Shown here: piece after piece, positions 52,762 to 61,116 of the stretch | Layout of the letters: every line of letters starts with the position of its first letter | How positions within the stretch are numbered: the stretch's first letter is position 1 | NCBI RefSeq assembly: GCF_004794105.1 | Contig: NZ_SRYR01000001.1 | Span: 124,001 to 188,000, forward strand | DNA length: 64,000 nt | Source of the DNA: Clostridium sartagoforme | Lineage (GTDB): Bacteria > Bacillota > Clostridia > Clostridiales > Clostridiaceae | Direction: 5' to 3' | Translations under genes and position numbers: made by a program | The notes under the pieces: generated by a model | Seen by the model: the letters and a program-made list of their open reading frames with translations, nothing else | What the model was told of the DNA's origin: nothing | The model's database searches: none

Positions 52762-52860
52762 ATTATATATATGTTTTAATAAATAATCTACATTTTGAGC
52801 TCTTATGTTATTTTAAATGAATAATAGTTTTAAAGTAGATTGTACTAATTGAAGGAATTC
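52762..52860 (-). repeat. Promoter-bearing repeat, copy upstream of the Ppx-like gene
   Basis: On the minus strand AAAATGTAGATTATTTATT and AAAACATATATATAAT lead to a TATAAT at 52762-52767, 45 bases before the start codon; this matches the nif3 upstream region base for base over most of 38 positions. The distal part AGTTTTAAAGTAGATTGTAC pairs with the proximal AATAATCTACATTTTGAG, giving a foldback. Confidence 0.7.
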
Positions 52861-53004
52861 ATCCTTAAAGTTTTATATAGATTAAGTGTGTATTACAAAA
52901 CTTAAATATTTTACAGATTGCTAACTTAATAAGATATTAAAAATATATTTAAACTTATATTTCATTTTAATTTTCAAAGTATAGTGAATAGAGTTGATTT
53001 TAGG

Positions 53005-53034
53005 TTGACAATAAATCTTCTGTTTATGTATAAT
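53005..53034 (+). promoter_or_regulatory. Promoter of the argS T-box transcript
   Basis: TTGACA (53005-53010), an 18-base spacer and TATAAT (53029-53034). Confidence 0.85.
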
Positions 53035-53040
53035 GTTGAT

Positions 53041-53285
53041 ATTATAATAGAATAATAATGATAATATCTGTGAAGAGAAGAGTACTATATTTGATTCTTT
53101 AAGCGAGTAGGGGATGGTGGAAGCCCTATAAGATAAAGTATGTGGAAAAGAGCCTCGGAGATAGCTACTGAAATTTAAGTAGGATAGTTCGTTTGCTGCG
53201 TTAAAGCATTGAGTGGCATCATATATGCAATCAGAGTGGTACCGCGGATTTGTCCGTCTCTTATTTATTTAAGAGGCGTTTTTTT
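53041..53285 (+). promoter_or_regulatory. T-box leader, arginine-specific, controlling argS
   Basis: Stem I includes GAGTAGGGGATGGTGGAAGC; aligning GAAA-AGA-GCCTCGGAG with the leuA leader (GAA-CTC-GCTCAGGAG) gives specifier AGA (Arg) at 53149-53151. The T-box is GAGTGGTACCGCGG with bulge TGGT at 53237-53240. The terminator is CGTCTCTTA / TAAGAGGCG (53255-53278) followed by seven T. Uncharged tRNA-Arg should raise argS expression. Confidence 0.92.
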
Positions 53286-53314
53286 ATTTATATGAAAATT
53301 TAAGGAGGATAAAA

Positions 53315-55006
53315 ATGGATTATAAAAAGAAAGTTGCTGAAGCCATTAGAAATCATGTTGATATGGATGTTGAAGCTATAGAAAAGTTAATAGAAATACC
53401 ACCAAAGAGTGAGATGGGGGACTATGCATTTCCATGTTTCCAATTAGCTAAAGCTTTTAGAAAAGCACCTAATATGATATCTGAAGAGCTAAAGAATAAA
53501 ATAGATAATGATGGATTTGAAAAGATAATAAATATAGGACCATATGTTAACTTTTTTGTTGATAAGGGAAGTTTTACTAAAAATACTATAACTAAAGTAT
53601 TAAATGAAGGAAAAGAATATGGTTCAACTAATATAGGAGAAGGAAAAACTATATGTGTAGAATATTCATCACCTAATATAGCTAAGCCTTTCCACGTAGG
53701 ACATTTATTCACTACAGCTATAGGTAATTCATTATATAAGCTGTTTAAGAAAGAAGGATACAAGGTTGAAGGAATTAATCACTTAGGTGATTGGGGAACT
53801 CAATTTGGTAAGTTAATTTCTGCATATAAGAGATGGGGAAATGAAGAAGCCTTAGAAGAAAATGCAATAGATGAACTTCTAAGAATATATGTTAAGTTCC
53901 ATGATGAGGCTGAAAAGGATCCTGCTTTAGAAGATGAAGGAAGAGCTTACTTTAAGGCTTTAGAAGATGGAGATAAAGAAGTTGAAGCTTTATGGAAGAG
54001 ATTTAGAGATTTAAGCTTAAAAGAGTTTGCTAGAATATATGACATATTTAATGTAGAGTTTGATTCATATGCTGGTGAAGCATTCTACAATGATAAGATG
54101 GATGTTGTAGTAAATGAATTAAAAGAAAAAAATCTTTTAGTAGAAAGTAATGGCGCTCAAGTAGTAATGTTAGATGAATATAATATGCCACCTTGTATAG
54201 TTTTAAAAGGTGATGGGGCTTCTATTTATGCAACTAGAGATTTAGCAGCAGCTATGTATAGAAAGAAAACTTATGATTTCTATAAGAGTATTTATGTTGT
54301 AGGAACTCCTCAAGCATTACATTTTAAGCAAGTATTTAAAGTATTAGAGCTTGCTGGACATGAGTGGGCTAATGATTGCGTTCATGTAGGCTTTGGTTTA
54401 GTTAAATTTGCTGATAGAAAGCTTTCAACTAGAAAAGGTGAAGTTATATTATTAGATGACTTAATTAAGGAATCTGTAGATAAGACTTTAGAAGTAATAA
54501 ATGAAAAGAATCCTAATTTAGAAAATAAGGAAGAAGTAGCTAAGAAAATAGGTGTAGGTGCTATTGTATTCACGTATTTAAAGAATTCTAGGGAAAAGGA
54601 TATAGTATTTGATTGGAAGGAAATGCTTTCATTTGAAGGTGAAACAGGTCCATATGTTCAATATTCTTATGCAAGAGCAAACAGTATCTTAACTAGAGCT
54701 GGAGAGATTTCAGGAGAAGCAGATTACTCTAAATTAGATACCAAGGAAGAATTTGAACTTATTAAAGCATTAGAAGGATTTGCAAAGCAAATACACTTAG
54801 CAACTGAAAAGTTAGAGCCGTCTATAATAACAAGATATGCTATTGAAGTAGCTAAGCTATTTAATAAATTCTATAACTCTCACTCAGTATTAAACTTAGA
54901 AGATGAATCATTAAAGGCTGCTAGATTAAGCCTAGTTAAAGCTACATGCCAAGTAATTGAAAATGCTTTAGCATTAATAGGAATAGAAGTAGTGGAAAAG
55001 ATGTAA
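53315..55006 (+). CDS. argS: Arginyl-tRNA synthetase
   Basis: 563 residues. N-terminal Add-1 domain, the HIGH-type signature in '[20 protein letters not shown]' (HVGH), '[13 protein letters not shown]', and a KMSKS-equivalent '[17 protein letters not shown]' (argS often lacks canonical KMSKS). The C-terminal anticodon-binding domain ends '[20 protein letters not shown]'. ATG 53315 has AAGGAGGATAAAA upstream. It is controlled by an Arg T-box. Confidence 0.97.
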   Translation: MDYKKKVAEAIRNHVDMDVEAIEKLIEIPPKSEMGDYAFPCFQLAKAFRKAPNMISEELKNKIDNDGFEKIINIGPYVNFFVDKGSFTKNTITKVLNEGKEYGSTNIGEGKTICVEYSSPNIAKPFHVGHLFTTAIGNSLYKLFKKEGYKVEGINHLGDWGTQFGKLISAYKRWGNEEALEENAIDELLRIYVKFHDEAEKDPALEDEGRAYFKALEDGDKEVEALWKRFRDLSLKEFARIYDIFNVEFDSYAGEAFYNDKMDVVVNELKEKNLLVESNGAQVVMLDEYNMPPCIVLKGDGASIYATRDLAAAMYRKKTYDFYKSIYVVGTPQALHFKQVFKVLELAGHEWANDCVHVGFGLVKFADRKLSTRKGEVILLDDLIKESVDKTLEVINEKNPNLENKEEVAKKIGVGAIVFTYLKNSREKDIVFDWKEMLSFEGETGPYVQYSYARANSILTRAGEISGEADYSKLDTKEEFELIKALEGFAKQIHLATEKLEPSIITRYAIEVAKLFNKFYNSHSVLNLEDESLKAARLSLVKATCQVIENALALIGIEVVEKM

Positions 55007-55013
55007 TACCCAA

Positions 55014-55054
55014 ATAGCTTACAGTTAAGTCATTAGCTGTAAGCTTAATTTTCT
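55014..55054 (+). terminator. Terminator of argS
   Basis: TAGCTTACAG / CTGTAAGCTTA separated by ~10 bases, then ATTTTCTTTT. Confidence 0.8.
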
Positions 55055-55150
55055 TTTAAAAATAAATGGCCATATATAAAAAATTAACAAATAATATATA
55101 GTCAAAATTATTAATTATGATATATTAATAATTAAAAAGGGGGAGATATT

Positions 55151-56266
55151 ATTTTTAATAAGTTAAAATATAAAGATATACTTTTATTAGTTTTATTAGT
55201 ACTTTCAATAGCATTAATAGGGTATAAACTAATAGAAAATTATAATTATTTCTTTAATATAATAGGTAAATTATGGTCTCTATTATTACCTGTAGTTTAT
55301 GGCTTAATAATAGCATATATATTAAATCCTTTAGTTAAATTTATACAGAGAAAATTTAAAACCAAAGATGGTATAGCTATATTAAGTTCATATGTGCTTT
55401 TAATAGTTATTTTAGTAGTTGTAGCCATATTCCTTATTCCTAATATGGTTAACAGTCTTATAGACTTAACAAGTAACATACCTTCTTATATAAAAGAGTG
55501 CCAATCTTGGATGAATAGTTTATTAAATAATAAGGAAATTCAAGATATCATTACTTCAACTGGAATAATGGATAATATAAATGATTTAATATCTAAAATT
55601 GGTACAATATCAGTGAGCATATTAGAAGGTGCTATATCTTACGTAGTAACTATATCTAGCCAAGTAGTTAAGTTGTTTATAGGATTACTTATATCAATTT
55701 ACGTACTTATTGATAAAGATAGAATAATAAGAGAAAGCAAGAAGCTTACATTTCTTGTAGTGAAAGAAAAAAGAGCAGTTAAAGTAATAGAAGCAATAAG
55801 AATTTATCATAGTATGGTAGGTGCATATATTGGAATAAAGGCAATAGATTCTACAATTATAGGATTTATGGCACTGATTTTACTTACTATAGTTAAATCA
55901 GAGTATGCATTTCTATTAGCTATAATAGTTGGTATAACTAATATGATTCCATACTTTGGGCCTTTTATAGGAGAAGTAGTAGGGTTCTTATTTAATGTAT
56001 TCGTATCTCCATCAAAAGGTTTAATAGTATTCTTAGTTTTATTAGCACTTCAACAATTTGATGGTTGGTACTTAGATCCTAAGTTAATAGGTGACAAGGT
56101 AGGGGTTAGACCATTACTTATAATAGTAGCAGTATTAATTGGAGGAGGCTTCTTTGGAGCCTTAGGAATGCTTTTAGCTTCACCTACAGCTGCAACAATT
56201 AAGATATATTATGAAAGACTAATGATAAAGAATAAAGAAATAATAAAAAATGCAGAGAAAGTTTAA
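55151..56266 (+). CDS. AI-2E family transporter with an apparent ATT start codon
   Basis: The frame is open from base 55136, and translation from 55151 (ATT-TTT-AAT-AAG, i.e. initiator-F-N-K-L-K-Y-K-D-I-L) gives a normal-length, 371-residue AI-2E/PerM-type permease with about eight helices, including 'PYFGPFIGEVVGFLFN' and 'DPKLIGDKVGVRPLLII'. GGGGGAG ends 5 bases before this ATT. The first conventional start codon in frame is GTG 55394, which would delete the first 81 residues and two helices and has no ribosome site. The substrate is unknown; some relatives are Na+/H+ exchangers. Confidence 0.75.
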   Translation: MFNKLKYKDILLLVLLVLSIALIGYKLIENYNYFFNIIGKLWSLLLPVVYGLIIAYILNPLVKFIQRKFKTKDGIAILSSYVLLIVILVVVAIFLIPNMVNSLIDLTSNIPSYIKECQSWMNSLLNNKEIQDIITSTGIMDNINDLISKIGTISVSILEGAISYVVTISSQVVKLFIGLLISIYVLIDKDRIIRESKKLTFLVVKEKRAVKVIEAIRIYHSMVGAYIGIKAIDSTIIGFMALILLTIVKSEYAFLLAIIVGITNMIPYFGPFIGEVVGFLFNVFVSPSKGLIVFLVLLALQQFDGWYLDPKLIGDKVGVRPLLIIVAVLIGGGFFGALGMLLASPTAATIKIYYERLMIKNKEIIKNAEKV

Positions 56267-56301
56267 TATATAAGTTTATATTAAAACAAGATATAATTAG
56301 A

Positions 56302-56347
56302 AAAACTATTAATGAGGCTATTAAAGATGGCAACATTAATAGTTTTT
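56302..56347. terminator. Convergent terminator
   Basis: AAAACTATTAATG (56302-56314) / CATTAATAGTTTT (56334-56346) with flanking A and T runs, between the AI-2E transporter and the thioesterase. Confidence 0.8.
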
Positions 56348-56351
56348 TAAT

Positions 56352-57101
56352 TTATAATTTCATCCATTTAAATTCTAACTTTGTAATTGGTTTATTATGA
56401 TTAGAATCAAAAATTGTATGTAGAGTTGTTAACTCATTTTCACTACCTAATATTACATCACTATTAACTTCTAAAGTGACTCCATCAGTAGCTTCTTTCT
56501 TAAATAAGACTTTTATATTTGAAATTTCATAATTATTTATAATATCTCTAGGTAAGGTGTCAATGGCAATATCCATATATTTAACGTTGTTAACATGTTT
56601 ATTAATATCTACATCGCTATAACGAACATGATAATCTTTAGAATATTTAATTTCATCAATATTTAAGAAATCATCCAATGGAATATTTTCCTCTAGCTCT
56701 TTTTCAATACCATAAACATCATATTGCTCAGGGGAAATTTTTACTGTCTTCCTTTTTTCAAAATCAATTAAAATTGCTGTAGAAAGACCTGATATAAGAG
56801 TATTTTCTTTTGAATCTTTTATTGTAAAACTTCTATATCCATATAATTTCTTCACTCCAACAATGTCAGTTTCAACAGTTATAGTATCACGAAACTTAGG
56901 ATATTCAATAATATCTAAGTCATATTTTAATAATACCCATATACAATTATTAACTAGACCATTATCAGTTTCCCCTAATGAGTCACTTTGAGATACTACT
57001 ACATCCCATAGATAATTCATTAGTGAAGAGTATTTACATTTATAATGTGAATCAACATCATATATATTTATAGTATATTTTTTACTGAATTTACTACCCA
57101 T
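56352..57101 (-). CDS. Acyl-ACP thioesterase
   Basis: 249 residues, tandem hot-dog fold of the FatA/FatB-like PF01643 family. N-terminal 'YTINIYDVDSHYKCKYSSLMNYLWD' and the second domain's 'VRYSDVDINKHVNNVKYMD' contain the conserved D-x-N-x-H-V-N catalytic pattern. It releases free fatty acids from acyl-ACP. ATG 57101 has AAAGGGAGTGAGAATGAA upstream. Expressed alone. Confidence 0.88.
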   Translation of the reverse strand: MGSKFSKKYTINIYDVDSHYKCKYSSLMNYLWDVVVSQSDSLGETDNGLVNNCIWVLLKYDLDIIEYPKFRDTITVETDIVGVKKLYGYRSFTIKDSKENTLISGLSTAILIDFEKRKTVKISPEQYDVYGIEKELEENIPLDDFLNIDEIKYSKDYHVRYSDVDINKHVNNVKYMDIAIDTLPRDIINNYEISNIKVLFKKEATDGVTLEVNSDVILGSENELTTLHTIFDSNHNKPITKLEFKWMKL

Positions 57102-57405
57102 TTCATTCTCACTCCCTTTATAATTTTCAAATAAATATTTATTGCAGTTTGATTAATTTACAATTATTGAACACTTTAGTATATTCTTTAAAACTTACTT
57201 TATTAATCTTATCCATTTCACATGTTTTTTATTATCTTTGAGTCATTAATTAATTACAAATTTCCTAGGATACTTCACCATATTCTTGAAGGTAGCTATT
57301 TATATACTACTTTTAACCTAAAATTTAATGTTGTAGAATATTTTATTATATATAATAAATATTATATCATAGATTTAAATGGTTAATTATAGAAGAATAT
57401 ATATA
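57102..57405. other. AT-rich spacer, no gene seen
   Basis: I see no frame with a ribosome site and no repeat shared with other spacers. It contains the thioesterase promoter region. Confidence 0.5.
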
Positions 57406-57432
57406 AAGGGAGCTGTGATTTGCAGCTCCCTA
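57406..57432 (-). terminator. Terminator of the Cys-rich peptide gene
   Basis: AAGGGAGCTG / CAGCTCCCT; on the minus strand it is followed by TTATATATATTC. It lies 24 bases after the peptide stop codon. Confidence 0.7.
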
Positions 57433-57455
57433 CTTATAAATATTAACATTATTAA

Positions 57456-57563
57456 TTAGATGAAAAACCATGGCCAAAATAGAAATGAGTTGTTAAAACC
57501 ACAGCATCTATTTCTGCAGCAGCATCTATTTCTGCAACAACATCTATTACATCCAGAAAACAT
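57456..57563 (-). CDS. 35-residue Cys-rich peptide with CCCRNR repeats
   Basis: The product is MFSGCNRCCCRNRCCCRNR followed by CCGFNNSFLFWPWFFI: nine cysteines in 35 residues, arranged as two R-N-R-C-C blocks, and an aromatic hydrophobic tail. ATG 57563 has GAAAGGTGGAATTAGT upstream and the gene is closed by its own terminator, so it is probably real despite its size. I do not recognise a family. It lies downstream of the feo operon on the same strand but beyond that operon's terminator. Metal binding, or a spore-coat or cross-linking role, are guesses. Confidence 0.65.
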   Translation of the reverse strand: MFSGCNRCCCRNRCCCRNRCCGFNNSFLFWPWFFI

Positions 57564-57715
57564 ACTAATTCCACCTTTCTCTTTTGTATACTTTAGTATA
57601 TTCATATAGTTACATAATTGTTCCAATGTATATTAGTTTAAATAGGAAATTATTAAATCTATAAGATATAATAGATTATGATTTGCTTGGGTTATAAGAT
57701 AGTCTAAAATAAAAA

Positions 57716-57757
57716 GGTTGCTTGATAAGTTATATTAAGTTAACTTACAAACAACCT
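57716..57757 (-). terminator. Terminator of the feo operon
   Basis: GGTTG...AAGTT / AACTT...CAACC; read on the minus strand it ends CCTTTTTATTTT. Confidence 0.75.
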
Positions 57758-57762
57758 ATTAC

Positions 57763-57912
57763 TTATTTAATTTTCAATTTTTCATCTTTATACATTGGGC
57801 AGTTACTTGAACAGCTATTGCAATTACATCCGCCTTTAGATGACTTTCTAACTGATTTATATATTATATATAAGGCTAATGTGATAATTCCTAATGTTAT
57901 TAGTATTTCCAT
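57763..57912 (-). CDS. FeoB-associated Cys-rich membrane protein
   Basis: 49 residues: one membrane helix (MEILITLGIITLALYIIYKS), then a short tail with the CxCxxC...C cluster GGCNCNSCSSNCPMYK. This is the standard small partner gene found after feoB in Firmicutes, thought to help ferrous iron transport. It starts 17 bases after feoB ends, within the same operon. It is too short for default gene length filters. Confidence 0.88.
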   Translation of the reverse strand: MEILITLGIITLALYIIYKSVRKSSKGGCNCNSCSSNCPMYKDEKLKIK

Positions 57913-57928
57913 TAAAACACCTTCTTTA

Positions 57929-59689
57929 TTATATTAATAAATTTGCAATATTATATACTATAAAGGAAACAATCCAAGCTAGTAATAATTGATACGAACT
58001 TGAGAAAATAGTAAATTTAGTTCCATATTCTTTCTTCATAGCACCTAAAACTGATATACAAGGAGTGTATAAAAGTACAAATACTAAGAAGGAAATAGCA
58101 GAAGCGGCTGTAAAATATAAAGGAAGTACAGCTGTAAGATCCCCAGCAAATATAACTCCCATTGAAGCTACTACTGTTTCTTTTGCAAGTAAACCAGTTA
58201 ATAGAGAAACTGAACTTTGCCAATTTCCAAATCCAAGAGGCTTAAATATAGGAGCAATAAAACTACCTATAGAAGCTAAAATACTATCATTTACATCAAC
58301 CATACCACTGAAATTAAAGTTTGATAAGAACCAAATTATAACGCTCATAGCAAATATTATAGTTCCGGCTTTTACTAAGAAGCTCTTTGCTTTTTCATAT
58401 ATTTGCTTTAATACACTTTTTAAAGCTGGCATCTTATATTCGGGTAATTCTATAATAAAAGGTTCTTCATCTTTTTTAAATATTGTATTCTTAAATAAGA
58501 TTCCTAATAGGAAGGCTAATATTACTCCTAATAAATACAACATAGCAACAACAAGCCCAGTATGATCAGGGAAGAATACTGCTCCAAAGATTGCATAAAC
58601 AGGAAGCCTAGCATTACAACTCATAAGTGGAACAAGTAGAGCTGTTAGCTTTCTATCTTTTTCACTTTCTAGAGTTCTTGCAGACATTATTGCAGGAACA
58701 GTACATCCAAAGCCAACTATCATTGGGATAAATGCTTTACCTGATAGACCCATTTTTCTCATTAGCTTGTCCATGATAAAAGCAACTCTAGCCATATATC
58801 CACTATCTTCCAGTATTGAAATACAAGCAAAAAGTGATAGGATAATTGGAAGTAGTACTAAAATACCTCCAACACCAGCAATTATTCCATCAACTATAAG
58901 TGATTGAAACCATGGCTCAGTATTAGATAATAAGCTAGATATATAAGGAATTAAACTATCATTTAAGTATCCATCTAATAAATCAGATAAAGGCTGTCCA
59001 ATCCATGAAAATGTTATTTGAAACATTAAAGCCATAGTTAGAATGAAAATTGGGTAGGCTAACCATGGATTAAGTAGAATATTATCTAACTTGTCCTTAA
59101 ATGTTGACTTATTTTCATCAATAGTTTTATTACATTTATTTAATAAGTCTTCAATGTAATTGTATGTATCTTTTTCATCTTTAAAAATTAATTTAGAATC
59201 TTTTTGATTATTCAAATAACTATCATTTTCAATAACTTTTTTTATTTCGTCTACTCCTTGCTCTTTAGAAGCTATTATTGGTATAACAGTAACATTTAAA
59301 AGGGTAGATAATTTATTATAATCTAAGTTAATACCTTTTTTTTCGGCAACATCAATCATATTAACAGCTAAGATTATAGGTTTATTAAATTGTTTTAGTT
59401 GAGTTGTTAAATAAAGATTTCTATCTATATTAGAAGCATCTATTATATTTAATATTAAATCAACTTCATCCGTTTCTAAAAATTTCTTTGATATTTTTTC
59501 TTCGTTTGAAAAAGTGTCCATTGCATAAATACCAGGTAAATCAACGATTTTAGTATCTTTAAAGAAACCTTCCTTTTTATCAACTGTTACACCAGCCCAG
59601 TTACCAATCCTTTGATTAGAGCCAGTTAATGAATTAAAAAGTGTTGTTTTACCTACATTTGGATTACCGAGTAGAGCTATTGTTTTCAT
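57929..59689 (-). CDS. feoB: Ferrous iron transporter FeoB
   Basis: 586 residues. N-terminal G domain: G1 GNPNVGKT (8-15), G3 DLPG, G4 NMID. After a helical GDI region come the Gate/Core motifs ('MVGFGCTVPAI' with the conserved Cys, 'LVPLMSCNARLPVYAI') and ~8-10 helices. It is somewhat shorter than E. coli FeoB, as usual for clostridial copies. It imports Fe2+ with FeoA. It is 11 bases after feoA. Confidence 0.95.
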   Translation of the reverse strand: MKTIALLGNPNVGKTTLFNSLTGSNQRIGNWAGVTVDKKEGFFKDTKIVDLPGIYAMDTFSNEEKISKKFLETDEVDLILNIIDASNIDRNLYLTTQLKQFNKPIILAVNMIDVAEKKGINLDYNKLSTLLNVTVIPIIASKEQGVDEIKKVIENDSYLNNQKDSKLIFKDEKDTYNYIEDLLNKCNKTIDENKSTFKDKLDNILLNPWLAYPIFILTMALMFQITFSWIGQPLSDLLDGYLNDSLIPYISSLLSNTEPWFQSLIVDGIIAGVGGILVLLPIILSLFACISILEDSGYMARVAFIMDKLMRKMGLSGKAFIPMIVGFGCTVPAIMSARTLESEKDRKLTALLVPLMSCNARLPVYAIFGAVFFPDHTGLVVAMLYLLGVILAFLLGILFKNTIFKKDEEPFIIELPEYKMPALKSVLKQIYEKAKSFLVKAGTIIFAMSVIIWFLSNFNFSGMVDVNDSILASIGSFIAPIFKPLGFGNWQSSVSLLTGLLAKETVVASMGVIFAGDLTAVLPLYFTAASAISFLVFVLLYTPCISVLGAMKKEYGTKFTIFSSSYQLLLAWIVSFIVYNIANLLI

Positions 59690-59700
59690 TTAGATTCCCC

Positions 59701-59922
59701 CTATACAGCTAGTACAATATTTCTAGCATCTTTTTTCCTAATAGCTAAGTCAAATCCCCTAAGATTTATTATTAACGGATCACCTAAAGGAGCTACTCTC
59801 TTTAACTTAATTTCAGTTCCTTCAATACAGCCTAGCGCTAATAATCTTTTTGCTAATTTTGTATCCCCAGCTATTTCTTTTATAATTGCTTTTTCTCCTA
59901 AATTTAAATCGCATAAACTCAT
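59701..59922 (-). CDS. feoA: Ferrous iron transport protein FeoA
   Basis: 73 residues, SH3-like fold: 'MSLCDLNLGEKAIIKEI', 'LLALGCIEGTEIKLKRVAPLGDPL', 'IRKKDARNI'. It is a small cytoplasmic partner of FeoB. I chose ATG 59922, with GAGGTGGAAGAT upstream; a GTG three codons earlier is part of that ribosome site. Confidence 0.93.
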   Translation of the reverse strand: MSLCDLNLGEKAIIKEIAGDTKLAKRLLALGCIEGTEIKLKRVAPLGDPLIINLRGFDLAIRKKDARNIVLAV

Positions 59923-59934
59923 ATCTTCCACCTC

Positions 59935-59997
59935 GAATTGAAAATCATTATCAAAATATTATGATATTATAATAGCAGAATGTTAAAAAATAGTCAA
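59935..59997 (-). promoter_or_regulatory. feo promoter with Fur-box-like operator
   Basis: On the minus strand TTGACT (59992-59997), a 17-base spacer and TATTAT (59969-59974). Downstream, 59935-59952 reads GAATTGAAAATCATTATC, with one half of the Fur consensus (AATCATTATC) intact and the other degenerate. Binding there would block transcription when iron is plentiful. Confidence 0.55.
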
Positions 59998-60308
59998 TAA
60001 AAAGCTTTCGATAAATGAAAAAAATTCTCAATTAAGTTTAAATTGAAATACATTATAAAGTTGATACAAAATTTTTGCCATATGATTATTACATCCTCTA
60101 TTTATCTTTAATAGTAATTAATTATTTAAAATGTAAATTATTTATTGAAAGGTTAATATGTTATGAACATATTTTGTATTACATAATATTATATAAGTAG
60201 GGGGAATAATAAATATATTTATTTCTATATTTTAATAAAAGGTGATATAATGTTATAAGAATAAACTGAAATTTTAGGTGATAAGGTTAACTTAGAAAGA
60301 GTGGTAAT
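59998..60308. other. Divergent intergenic region, no gene seen
   Basis: AT-rich spacer between the feo promoter and the RNase H-like gene. No convincing hairpin or small frame was found. Confidence 0.45.
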
Positions 60309-61034
60309 GTGATTATTAGAGAAAATGTAATAGAGGTGAGTATAAAAGACAAAGAATACATGCTAAGTACAGCAAGTATTAACAGGTCACCTGAAGAACT
60401 AATATTTTTTGACTTAGAACACTACGTGTATAAGAAGCCAAAATGTATAGGTGTGTTTGGGGCTTGTATTTTTGAAAAAAACAAATTGTATGTAACACAA
60501 TATATGATCGAAAACAAAAGAGAAGTTATTCAGATTTTAGATTTAGCTAAAAGGTACTTTATAAAAATGAAAAAAAAGGGGAAGAAAGCCATTGTCACCT
60601 TCTCAGGAAATAACGATTATACAGTAATTAATTATTTATTTAAAAAGTATGGCATTGAGTTTAACTTTTCAAGGGAATTTGAAGATATAGATATTCAAAG
60701 AGAATATGAAAAAGAAATGGGGCACTCCATTGGTCTTAAAAATTTAGAAAAAGATTTTAGTATTTTTAGAGAAGGAGAAGTAATAAGTGGTTCAAACTTA
60801 GCAAAGACTTTTAGTAAAATACTAATGGATAAAGATTATATTTTAAGAATGCCAAAGGAAAAAATAGAAACTATACTTGTATATAATGAGCAAGATGTAA
60901 CTAACTTATATAATATTTATATGTTATGGAATGCTTATTTAAAGAAAGAAGAAGAAATCGACGAAAATGAAGAGTTAGAAGAGGAATCCTCTATAAATGA
61001 AGTTGAAGAAATAGATAATGTAGTAAGTAATTAA
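60309..61034 (+). CDS. RNase H-like nuclease, YprB family
   Basis: 241 residues. 'IFFDLEHYVY' carries the first acidic pair, 'IVTFSGNNDYTVINYLFKKYG' the middle block, and 'YNEQDVTNLYNIY' the last, matching the RNase_H_2/YprB exonuclease-like family. The C-terminus is an acidic tail (EEEIDENEELEEES). The biological role is unclear. The start is GTG 60309, preceded by AGAGTGGTAAT; an internal start cannot be excluded. Confidence 0.75.
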   Translation: MIIRENVIEVSIKDKEYMLSTASINRSPEELIFFDLEHYVYKKPKCIGVFGACIFEKNKLYVTQYMIENKREVIQILDLAKRYFIKMKKKGKKAIVTFSGNNDYTVINYLFKKYGIEFNFSREFEDIDIQREYEKEMGHSIGLKNLEKDFSIFREGEVISGSNLAKTFSKILMDKDYILRMPKEKIETILVYNEQDVTNLYNIYMLWNAYLKKEEEIDENEELEEESSINEVEEIDNVVSN

Positions 61035-61074
61035 TAAGTATAAGAAAATATTATTAATTTAAGAAGATATTCTT

Positions 61075-61116
61075 AAATGATAGATGCTCCTAAACCATTA
61101 GGAGCATCTATCATTT
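61075..61116. terminator. Perfect bidirectional terminator
   Basis: AAATGATAGATGCTCCTAA / TTAGGAGCATCTATCATTT, a 19-bp perfect stem with a 4-base loop. The right arm includes the stop codon of the minus-strand gene. Confidence 0.9.

Noticed and set aside
57722-57937. 71-codon plus-strand frame
   Set aside because: It is antisense to the FeoB-associated Cys-rich gene, which has a ribosome site and a recognisable product.
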